Shown here piece after piece: positions 49,560 to 59,400 of a stretch of DNA of 64,000 bases. Origin of the DNA: Yamagishiella unicocca (Eukaryota; Chlorophyta; Chlorophyceae; Chlamydomonadales; Volvocaceae); assembly GCA_003116995.1 (NCBI GenBank), contig BDSL01000020.1:930001-994000 (forward strand). The letters are read 5' to 3'. The notes below the pieces were generated by a model. It saw only the letters and a program-made list of their open reading frames with translations. It made no database searches and was not told the origin of the DNA. The position numbers and the translations under genes were made by a program. Within the stretch, counting starts at the first letter, position 1, and each line of letters begins with the position of its first letter.

Positions 49560-50358
49560 GGTGGGTTGGTGGGTGGGTGGGTGGGCCGCAGGGGAGGGCA
49601 GTGGGTAGGGAGGGCAGTGCGTTAGGAAGGTAGGGGGGGCAGGTGCAGGGAGGGCGGCTAATGCATTGCAATGGCTGCGTGCGATCGCCTGGTTCTCAAC
49701 TTGGTGTACAGCTGCTTAAGGGTTACTGGGCTCGTTGCTTCGATCTAGGCAGCAGTGGCATGCAGCAGGACGGGGCTAGCGGGCCTCAGCTGGCAGCGGC
49801 AGTGCACGTCGTACACGGTCATATGGATAAGTCGTGGTTGGGTGACTACCCGTTGCTGCCTGCGAGTTCGATATACGAGAGTGAGACCAGGGCCGAGGAC
49901 TCACTGCTCAACGAACCGAGAATGCCAGCGGTTGCCAATATCCTTGTACTTGAAGACGCGCTCTGTTGTCAGCTTGGCGGAAGCCGCGATCGGCTGCTTT
50001 CGCCTGCCCATAGCGGATTGGCGAGTACCGGTAGGAGCGCGGTGCGAGATCGCAGACATGTGCTTAGTATTCAGTTTTATACAAACAATCCGTGTCACGA
50101 AATACCGTTTTATCAAAGCCTGGGCTACTTAAACATTCCCGTTTTCGGCCCTCTGTGTCCACGGCGGTTGCATCGCACAAGGCCCATACGACATGTTGCA
50201 CCCAGCACGCTAGCTGCTTCGATGGCCGCGCCGAATCCGCAACGGTAATCATACTATTTTCCAACCTTCGCTTTTGCACACAGGGCTTGCCGCGCACAAG
50301 CACTTGGCTGGAAAGCGCGGCAAAGCCGAAAGGGTGAGAAACACTGAGGACCGTAAAC
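49560..50358. other. Divergent promoter region
   Basis: Between the unrecognised minus-strand gene and the porphobilinogen deaminase gene (+). A 201-codon plus frame (49643-50248) has no recognisable domain. The missing 5' exon of the minus-strand gene should be here. Confidence 0.4.
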
Positions 50359-53300
50359 ATGAAGCAAGCCAGCAGTGCGATCAAACAATCATGTCAATTG
50401 CGCATGGTAGAGCACTGGCGGCGAGGCCGTTTGGTGTCGAGGGTCTACTGCTCAGCCGGCGAGCCAGCACCCAGTAGGCGCCCGCTTGTCGTAGCTACAC
50501 GGACAAGCAAGCTAGCACAGGAGCAGACGTTACAGGTGAGGTGGGGTGGTGGTTTGGCCCTACATGAAAACCCTACATTCTCCGCAGCGTCCAAACCACA
50601 GTGTTCCCTAGCCATCATCAAACTGCGCCGTATTCCCCCTCGTACCATTTTTTCGCCAATTAGATACAATGCCCCGTGACTTTCGCACCGGAAACAGCAT
50701 CCCGCGCCCGCTGCCCGCCATTTCTGCCCACCTCGAAAGGCGCCCCAGGGGTTGGTTCCCGCCTTAGTCCACCACCCGGTTCCCGCCATAGGCCACCCGC
50801 CAATCTACGACCACAGGTGGCTCTCGTCCACTCCCTCAACCAGCGAGGGGCACCGCAGATGTGCCACCCTGAGGGCGCTGACCGCACCCCGCACCTCCCC
50901 TACCAACCCGCGCCCCTACTCCCACGTCGCGTAAACGGGTCTTTTTTGCACACAAAAACACACACACACAGGCAGCCCGGACGTTTTTTCTCACGGACAC
51001 GGGTCTTCCTTGCAACCCCCTGGCACCCGTACCTCCCCTCCCCCGACTGCAGGTGCAGCAGCTTCTGCTGGCGGCGGCCCAGCTGCGCGAGGAGCCCCTG
51101 GAGCTGTCGAGCCTTTCGATCAGTACGACAGGTACGGCGTCGTTATCGGCCGGGGGGGGCCTGGCTAGGGCCAAACTCCAGGGATGGGGTGCGTTCGTGG
51201 ATAGAGCGACACGGCCACCGAGGAGGCACCACCAACACTGTTATTCCTCGTGTGGTCGACACATACATGTCACGCCGTGTCTTGCGCAGCTGCTCCGTAG
51301 CCCACGTGGTGCCGTACATGCCGGCCCCTCCCGGTAGCCAATGTAGAGCCTCATGTGCCGTCTCATCCCCGAACGGCGTCGCGCGGCGTTGAGCGGCGAC
51401 CTCCCCCCTCGTCACGAGGCTGGCTGCAGGCGACTCGTCGACTTCCGCCCCCCTGCGCAGCCTTGGTTCCGGAGCCTTCACGGAGCCCCTGGACCTGGCG
51501 GTTCTGGAGCGGCGGGCGGACATGGCGGTGCACAGCCTCAAGGACTGCCCCGCGACGCTGCGGGAGGGGCTGGTGCTGGCGGCGTGCCTGCCCCGGGCCG
51601 ACCCACGGGACGTGCTCATCGCCAATGATGCCAAGGCGCTGGGTGGGTGGCGAAGGCGGCTAGGCTGGTGGGCGAATAGACTTTTGAAGCACGCTCGCGT
51701 CCGCACCCGAAGCACTCGTACCCGAAGCACCCGTACCCGAAGCACCCGCACCCACACTCGCCCGTGCTTCGGTTGGTCCTACTCACTGGGGGGAGTGCAA
51801 CCCACCAGCCCGCCGACCCATGGGTCGTGATGTCAACGGCGACAGCTTGCGCCTGCCCCGCCGCCCGCTTGCCCCCTCACCCAGGCGAGCTGGTCCCCGG
51901 TAGCCGAGTGGGCACCAGCAGCAGCCGGAGGGCGGCTCAGATCCGACACGCCTTCCCACACCTGCAGGTCGAGAGGGGGCGGGAGTTGGGAGGGGTTGGG
52001 TCGAGCGGGGTATGAGAGGAAACCCATGGGTCGGCACTGAAAAGAAAGACCGAATTGGAAACGTTCAGCGGAAGGGGGTCTTGGGGGCCCGAGAGGGCTG
52101 CCTGCAGGCCTCAGGTCAGGGTGTCATCATAGGCGGCAGCAGCGGCAGCAGCAGTAACCCTCCCTGGGCCCTCCCTCCTTCCTCCCTCCCTTCCTCCCTC
52201 CCTTTCCGCCCGGCTTGCCGGCTGCAGGTGGTTCCGCTGCGGGGCAACGTGGAGGCCAGGCTGGAGGTGATGAAGGCGAGGGAGGTCAGCGCGACAGTGC
52301 TGGCGCTGGCAGGTGGGAGCAGAGGGGGGGGGGGGGCGGGGGGGGGGGGGGGCGGGGGGGGGCGGGGGCGGGGGGGGGGGGCGGGGGGAGGGGCGGGGGC
52401 CGGGGCGGGGGGATAACCCCACAGCGGAAGGGATAAGCGGCGGTGGTGGCTGGCCAGTCAGTGCTGGCAGCTGCAGGGCATGCCGCCTCCTCTACATGAG
52501 GCCCGTTTATCCCAGAGGCAGTAAGTACGGCACACCCTTGCATTGTGCCGGCAAGTACGACACACCCTTGCACCCATTTCCTCCCCTGCCACCGCGGTGC
52601 CGCACGGCAACGCGTCCCGTCCTGCCCTCTCTCCCTCATCCCCCTCCCCCTCCCCCCGCTCCCTCCGCCTCCCGCCCCCTCCCCCCACCAGGCCTGCAGC
52701 GCCTGGGTTGTGAGCACATGGCCTCGGCGGTGCTCAGCCGGGACGAGATGCTGCCCGCGGCGTGCCAGGGCGCGATCGGCGTGATCTGCCGAGAGGACGA
52801 CCCATGGGTCGTGCAGTGAGTGCGGGCGAGAGCGTGGGGGTTAAACCGACCGACCCATGCGTCGCGGTTCGGACGGTCCTCATGTGCTCCGAAACCTGTA
52901 TACGGCAACGCAATGTCCTTCCCTCCCATGCAGGTTGCTGTCCGCGATCTCCCACCGGCCCAGTTTCTTGGAGGTGGCGGCGGAGCGCGCCTGCCTTGCC
53001 GCGCTGCTGGGGTCGGAGGAGGCGGGGCGGGGCGGGCAGGCCTTCCCGGACATCGCGTGGGCCTGCAACACGCAGCTGGATGCGGACGGTGGGACCATGG
53101 ACATCGACTGCTTCGTGTCCGACCTGGAGGGGAAGGACTTGTTCAGGTGGGGGCCGGTCCGTGTGTGTTGCTGGGGGGGGGGCGGATAATAACCCGGTTG
53201 CGCGGCGTGGGAAGTGTAACTGTTGTTCAGATGGGGGCGGTCCGGGGAGGGTATAAGAGGATCCCCGAATCCAGGGGGGCATAGAGACCCGTTAGACGAC

Positions 53301-53742
53301 ATGGGTATACGAGCTGGCGCTGGAGGTCCATGGGGGACGCCATAAAAACCGGTTAAATGTCCGTGGGGGCCGGGGGAGAACAGGAGGGCACGTGTTCGGG
53401 AGGGGAGAGGGCGGCCGTCGGGGGCAAGCCTGGGCCGTAATGGGGGACTGTGTTTCAAGCGTGGACGGCGGAGCTGTGCTGCGTCGCGGTGCATGGTGGT
53501 ATTGGGGGTGAGGACTGGTACGGCCGCGGGCGTTAGCCGCAGGAACCACCCACCCACCCACCCGGCCACTCCGCACGCCCGTTTCTGCGCCCTCCGCTTC
53601 CTGACCCACCGACCCACCGACCCGCAGGTACACGGAGTACTTCCGGCCCGTTGCCGACCAGGACGATGCAGAGGCGCTGGGGTCTCTGTACGGCAAAATC
53701 CTGCGCATGATGGCGGGGGGGCAGGGCTGGGTGCAGGCGTGA
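50359..53742 (+). CDS. Divergent porphobilinogen deaminase (hydroxymethylbilane synthase) homologue
   Basis: Eight exons, 50359-50535, 51053-51131, 51430-51642, 51885-51967, 52228-52312, 52692-52815, 52934-53146 and 53628-53742, encode 362 residues; every donor and acceptor is GT-AG and all phases close. The first 40 residues are basic and Ser-rich, a likely plastid transit peptide. The fold is clear: LVVATRTSKLAQEQT, ISTTGD, ERRADMAVHSLKDCP (catalytic Asp124), RADPRDVLIAN, GSRVGTSSSRRAAQIR (Arg171/172), VPLRGNVEARL, and LLPAACQGAIGV. The normal enzyme polymerises four porphobilinogen units on a dipyrromethane cofactor. Here the GGC loop carrying the cofactor cysteine reads GRGGQAFPD, and the two Lys of the GKGxFxKE motif are replaced (GSGAFTEP, residues 98-105). 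The C-terminal domain is otherwise poorly conserved. Probably a second, specialised or inactive copy; a standard enzyme would be expected elsewhere in the genome. Confidence 0.93.
51703..51756 (+). repeat. 12-bp repeat (CGAAGCACCCGT)n
   Basis: Four imperfect copies in the intron after exon 3 of the porphobilinogen deaminase homologue. Confidence 0.85.
52320..52412 (+). repeat. Extreme poly-G tract after a donor site
   Basis: Starts 7 bp after the exon 5 donor (52313) of the porphobilinogen deaminase homologue and is almost all G with single C or A interruptions. Likely to form quadruplexes in DNA or pre-mRNA, and hard to sequence. Confidence 0.95.
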
Positions 53743-55114
53743 GGCGCCTTTTGCTCTCCCTCGCCCCACCACATCACATATCGGCGCTCCGGGAGTGCCC
53801 TCAGCTAGTTCTTACCATTAAACCGCGAAGATTTGAAATCCACGGAAACTTGAAATCCAAGGAAACTCGAAAGTTCACGGAAACCCGAAAGTCCACGGAA
53901 ATTTGGAAGTCCACGGAAGCTTGAAAGTCCGGACGGCGCGTAGCGCGCAGGAGGTGTACATGGTGTACGCTCAGGCGGTGTGCGTGCGGACGTGTTGACG
54001 GGTGCTAGCGGCCTCGTCGAGGGGCGGGTGTCTGCTGTGCGGCCCGTGTGCGGGGTGCTGTGCGACAGCGGTGGCTGCGGCGTTGGAACGAAGGTGCTCT
54101 CTTGAGGTGGCCCCGAGTGTACGGCATTGCGCAGCAGCAGCTTGTGGCGGTGTGCGTGGGGTTGTGGGTGCGGGTGTAAGCCCTCCACCAGGTCTCGATG
54201 TGTGATGTTGGGGGTTACAAGCGCAGCACCTCGCTGCCGCTGTGTGGTTGCGCACCTCGGCTGCCGCTGCAGCTGCCGCTGTGCGGGCCATCACGCGGCC
54301 CCTCACCCACCCTCATCTGCGGTATCCGCATCACACACCGATCGCCTCATCACAGGATAGCACGCTGCAGCTCCTCCGTCGTACGACATCCGCCTGCGTC
54401 CACACCAACACCTCTGTCGTACGACGTCCACCTGCGCCTTCACCGATCCTACGTCATACGACGTCCGTCTTGCCCTCCTGCCATCCTTGGCGTCGCCTGC
54501 CACCACCTGCCATCGCACGGAACGGCGCCGCATCCTCACCGCAGACGGGCCCGCTTGCACAGGTCCGAACCCCCGGCCCCCCGCCGGTTACTTTCTGTAA
54601 ATCCCCCCCCTCCCCGCTTGAATCTCGGCAGTCAATCCATGTGCGCCAGCACGCGCACGCGTCCAGGTGTCCGAAGCCTATGCGGCAGCTACACTTCCCA
54701 CGTCGAGTAGCCGGGTCTTTTTGCGCCCCCCGCTTGCACGTCACCCTCGACATACACCTCCGAAGGACCGTAATCCTGGTATGACGTCGACAACGTTGCG
54801 CCATGCAGATTCGCGCCGTTACTCTCTCGCTCCCTCTCTCGCTCGTGTGCCGCCGCGGACATCACCCAGCTCGCCTCCAGTCCTCCGTTTCCGCACCCTA
54901 CCACTTTGGGGCCTCTCGATGGCCTGTCCTTCGTGGCCAGCGCCTTGCCTCCCGTGCCCCGCACCCTATAAACCCTCTGAACCAGCTCCCCGCCTCCTGT
55001 CTCCCGCACCCTCTAAAGTCTATACCCTCTGAACCAGCCCCGCGGCCTGGCAGCTTCCAATAACAGTGGCCTGAATACCTCATACACAGCAACATCAGGG
55101 CCGTCCGCCCGAAC
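53743..55114. other. Convergent intergenic region with 3' UTRs
   Basis: Starts with a short array of GAAATCCACGGAAACTTGAA-like units (53830-53930), followed by CGTACGACGTCC-type repeats (54385-54470) and a copy of the short dispersed element (54703-54735). No gene recognised. Confidence 0.45.
54175..54179 (+). terminator. Candidate TGTAA poly(A) signal of the porphobilinogen deaminase homologue
   Basis: First plus-strand TGTAA after the stop, about 430 nt downstream; a second is at 54596-54600. A minus-strand TGTAA at 54215-54219 could serve the gene ending at 55115, so the two 3' UTRs may overlap. Confidence 0.4.
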
Positions 55115-55735
55115 TCACGAAGACGGAGCTGCTGGGGGAGGGATGACCAGGTCGGGCTCAATGGGCGCGGGGGGGATCACCAGGTCGGGCACGAAGACAA
55201 GGGGGCCGCGCTGCGCCGGGCTGGGCGCTAGGTCCCACACAACGCCATTGCTGCTCCGCCGCGAGCTGCCGCTCGGTCCTCGATCCCCGCCCCCCTCGTC
55301 GTCATCCCAATCCTCGTCTTCATCCTCATCCAAAAAGATGATATCGCCATCCGCCGTCTCAACCTCCAGCACGCTGCCAGTGACGTAAGTGATCACTTGC
55401 ACTGTTGGCTCGCCGGTTCCCGCTGGCCGGCAGCACGCACAGAAGCCCTGTCCGTGCTGCTGCGGCTGCTCTCCCACACCGGCGTCGGCTCTTACAGCAT
55501 CGGCGGCAGAAGAGGACGGCACTGCATCGCCGGAGTATCCGGCCGCTGGGCCCCCTGATGGGCCCCCTGATTTGCTCGTTTCGGCGCCCGATGCCGCGCG
55601 AAGCGGCCGTGCCGGCCACGCCGCGCGCCGGCCTGCAAGCCGTACGGCTGCGATTATATGGTTGTACCTATAGGAAGTCGAGGGATTCCTTCGTGCGGCA
55701 TGGAGGTTTCCGGAGGCGCGGAGCGTATGCGTCAT
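55115..55735 (-). CDS. Small acidic protein with probable transit peptide, unknown family
   Basis: Intron-less frame of 206 residues from ATG 55735 to TGA 55115. The first 50 residues are rich in Arg, Ala and Ser with few acids (MTHTLRASGNLHAARRN), as in plastid or mitochondrial presequences. The centre has FCACCRPAG, then a beta-strand-rich segment (VQVITYVTGSVLEVETADGD) leading into an Asp/Glu run (DEDEDEDWDDDEGG). The end contains two PDLVIPP repeats. The stop is part of a strong donor (TTC then GTGAGT, 55115-55120), so the frame may be an exon continuing further left; no following exon could be identified. Function unknown. Confidence 0.5.
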   Translation of the reverse strand: MTHTLRASGNLHAARRNPSTSYRYNHIIAAVRLAGRRAAWPARPLRAASGAETSKSGGPSGGPAAGYSGDAVPSSSAADAVRADAGVGEQPQQHGQGFCACCRPAGTGEPTVQVITYVTGSVLEVETADGDIIFLDEDEDEDWDDDEGGGDRGPSGSSRRSSNGVVWDLAPSPAQRGPLVFVPDLVIPPAPIEPDLVIPPPAAPSS

Positions 55736-56432
55736 GCGGCACCTGGTTATGGCTTACGCGACCGTATCCAATAAGTTGTAAAGTTTATTAGCAATGCCTT
55801 GGCCGTAACTATGGAATTGAAAGGTTTGGAGGCCGAACAACGGCGGAGCTTAAATGGTAAAGTACTTTTTCATGATCATGAAGAAAACAGGTGCTACACC
55901 TCTATACCGTATGCATCGAAATGTGTACCAATTAACACGTATCTTGCCACTGGTGCGACCTGCGATGACGGATGCAGTCACCGTACGCCACAGCACATAG
56001 CACGACCAGACGGCAAGAGCCACGATACGTTCGAAGCACACTGTGGCCTGCTGTCCGTCGAGATACCAGAATAACGCCGACAGGCAGCCGTGCCCCGCTG
56101 CGCAATGTCGACCTCTTAACGTGCCGCTCTCTGAAGCAATCCTGCCTGGTCTGGCCTGGTTGTTTACCGGTCACTGTGCCGTCGGCCGTTCCGTCGCTGC
56201 TCGCTGCCCGTCCCCTCCCAGCCTCCCATCCCGCCCCTCCTCGCGCCCCTCCAACGGCACCCACCAGGCAGCCCAGCTGCCTGCTGCCGGCCGCGAACTA
56301 CCACACGCCACCTAACTGCGGCGGCAGGGGCGTGTCCGCCGCCCTCCCCGCCGTAGCTGCCGGCCTCAGCCGGGCTCGCTGCATTCGCAACGCGCTTCAA
56401 CAATTCGCATCGCACGTCAGGCTGTGCGTATG

Positions 56433-56437
56433 TTACA
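56433..56437 (-). terminator. TGTAA poly(A) signal of the GYF-domain gene
   Basis: TTACA on the plus strand, about 50 nt past the stop at 56485 in transcript direction. The 55736-56432 interval beyond it would be the promoter of the 55115-55735 gene; nothing else is visible there. Confidence 0.6.
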
Positions 56438-56484
56438 AGACGGGCCGGGCCATCCTCCCGCTCGGCGGCAACAGGACGGGCACG

Positions 56485-59400
56485 CTAGCGTAGCGTGTTC
56501 GCTCTGACGCCCATGTTCACCGAAGCCCGAGCTGTCGCCGCCGCCGCCGCCGCCACCACCACCACCGGAACTACGGACAGCATCTGCTGGTGCTGCAGCG
56601 TCCCCGACCCGACCCCGCCTCCGGCGACAGCACCTTGCTGTTGTTGCTGGTGCTGCTGCTGGTGCGGGTGCTGCTGATGCGGGTGCGGGTGCTGCTGATG
56701 CGGGTGTGGGTGCTGCTGATACGGGTGCGGGTGCTGCGGCCCTGTCAGGCTCAGGCTCGGGTTCAGGGGCGGGGGCTTGGGCAGCTCCGGCGCCACCTGC
56801 AGCAGCGCGTAGGTCCTGCCCTCCTCCGTGGCGGCCAGCAGGGGACCCAGGGGCAGGAAGGCGGAGGGCGGGGGGGCGCGGGGGGGCGCAAGGGTGCCCT
56901 GGCTGCCGCACACCAGCGCGTCGGTGGGGAGCAGCTGCGGCCACACGGCGGGGCCGTGCAGGCGGCAGGGGAGGGAGGCGGCAGGGGAGGGAGGCGGCAG
57001 GGGAGGGAGGCGGCAGGGGGGCAGCGAGGCAGCGGGGGGCGTGAGTTAGTCGTCAGCAGGGCAGCGTGTGCGGTGCGGCTTGTCGTGGCGTGGGGTGGGG
57101 CGCGGGTGGTGTGGGGCGGGGCGGGTAGCTCGACACCTGTCGCGGGTAGCTCACACCCAGGGCCGGCTGGGCAGTGCTGCAACCCGAACGGACCTTACAC
57201 GGCCTCACTCCTTACACCGCCATCTCACAGCCCGCGTAATATATGCCGGGCCCCCGCCCCCCGCAGTTCGGTCATCCACGGGTCTCCCTCGAGCCCCCCG
57301 CAGTCCCTCCCCCCCGCCCCCGCCCGGGGCCCCCGCCAGCCCTACCTGCGCGATGTACGCCAGGATCATCTGCTCGCAACTGTAGGGCCCCAGCACCTGC
57401 AGCGGCGCCCCAGCGGTGGCGGGGTCCAGGTACCACCACAGGGAGCTGAAGGCGTGCTGCCCTTGATCCCCCTGGAACAGCCTGGGGAGGGGGGTTGAGG
57501 GGAAGCCGTTGGGCAGGGGGCGGGGCCGGGTAGGGCGCGAGGTAGGGCGCTGTAGGATAGCCGGACATGTAACGCGAAGAAGGAAAGCTTCACTCGCATT
57601 CAAAGCGCGTTGTGGACCAAGCGGTCTTCGGTGACGACTCAGCCAGTAGCCGGAGATGCAGAGGGCATGCAAATGGCAACGTGTGCTAGGCGGAACGTGA
57701 GAGCCAGGGCGGGGGGGGCAGCTGCTCGACGGGCGCTCAAGTCGATCGGGCTGCTACGTGTCGACCCTCGGACGCTACGTGTCGACCCTCGGACGGACGC
57801 TACGTGTCGACCCTCGGACGGACGCTACGTGTCGACCCTCGGACGGACGCTACGTGTCGACCCTCGGACGGACGCTACGTGTCGACCCTCGGACGGACGC
57901 TACGTGTCGACCCTCGGACAGACGCTACGTGTCGACCCTCGGTCGGACGCTACGTGTCGACCCTCGGTCGGACGCTACGTGTCGACCCTCGGACGCTACG
58001 TGTCGACCCTCGGACGCTACGTGTCGACCCTCGGACGCTACGTGTCGACCCTCGGACGCTACGTGTCGACCCTCGGACGCTACGTGTCGACCCTCGGACG
58101 CTACGTGTCGACCCTCGGACGCTACGTGTCGACCCTCGGACGCTACGTGTCGACCCTCGGACGCTACGTGTCGACCCTCGGACGCTACGTGTCGACCCTC
58201 GGACGCTACGTGTCGACCCTCGGACGCTACGTGTCGACCCTCGGACGCTAGGTGTCGACCCTCGAATGCAGATCCCGTCGTTGCAGCGGCATGCCTGGGC
58301 CGGCGGCTGTAGTCGCTCCCGCACCAGACACCGCCGCCAACCGCCACACCACCCCGCAGGTCGCACGGGTCGCAGCGGCTCCGTACCTGAACACGGCGGT
58401 CTCGAAGCGCAAGAAGGGTGTGGGTATCGGTACCAGCACACCGCCCGATTGCTGCTGCTGCTGTTGCTGTTGTTGTTGTTGTTGTTGCTGTTGCTGTTGC
58501 TGCTGTTGTTGCTGTTGTTGCTGTTGTTGCTGTTGTTGCTGTTGTCGCTGCTGCTGTTGCTGTTGTTGAAATGTCGGTTGAAGCTGCTGTTGCTGTTGAA
58601 GCTGCTGTTGTTGGAATGGTTGTCGCGGCTGCTGTTGGAATGGCTGCTGCTGGAACTGTTGCTGTTGCAGCTGCTGCTGCTGCTGCAGCGAAAGGGCCAC
58701 CACGGCAGGGCCCGGCCCCGGCATGCCCTCCTGCTGCTGCTCTTGTTGCTGCTGCTGCTGTTGCTGCTGACCTGCACCCGGCAGCACACCACCCGGTGAG
58801 CGGTGTCAGAAGCGCAGGACAAGGTAACGAGAAAAAGCGAGGCAGGGATAGAGAGAGAGAGATAGCAATTCTATCTGCCAGCACCGGCCGCCCGAGGCCT
58901 GCGCGTCTCCGACAGCTGGTGGCGCGACACGTCAGACAACGCGCAGCTACTGCCCTGGGTTGTTCCCCCGGCAGGTAACACCAGGACGCGCCCTGCAGTG
59001 GATAGCTTGATCCGCCTCCCCTCGACAAAACACCGCAACTCACCTGCACTGCCTCCTTGCAGCAGCGGCAGCGGCACCGGCACAGGGATCGGAACCGGCC
59101 TGGAGGGCTGCTGGTGCTGGTGCAGGTGCTCCGGGTGCTGCGCGTGTACTCGCATCGGGGGCTGTGGCCCGCCCGCGCCAAAATCGGATATCACCGGCAT
59201 CGGCATCGCCGTCGGAGGCGTTGCGTCGGGTACGACACTCTTGCCGCTGCTCGGGCCGCCTCCGCCGCCATCGCCCTGGTGGTGAAGGTGCTGCTGCAGC
59301 GGCGCCGTTACGCCGCCGCCGTCGCCTTCAACCACAGCACCCTTGGAGAGATGGCTGCGAGCGGCCGCTGCCTCCGCCGCCGCCGCCGCCTGCGCGTAGG

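Noticed and set aside
49643..50248. 201-codon plus-strand frame in the divergent promoter region
   Set aside because: No recognisable domain; likely chance in promoter and 5' UTR sequence.
57745..58265. CRISPR-like array
   Set aside because: Units are directly adjacent with no unique spacers; this is a minisatellite in a eukaryotic intron.
57610..58799. Long plus-strand frames and the 57925-59181 minus frame through the minisatellite
   Set aside because: A 21-bp unit keeps several frames open; the exons of the GYF gene use other frames on either side.
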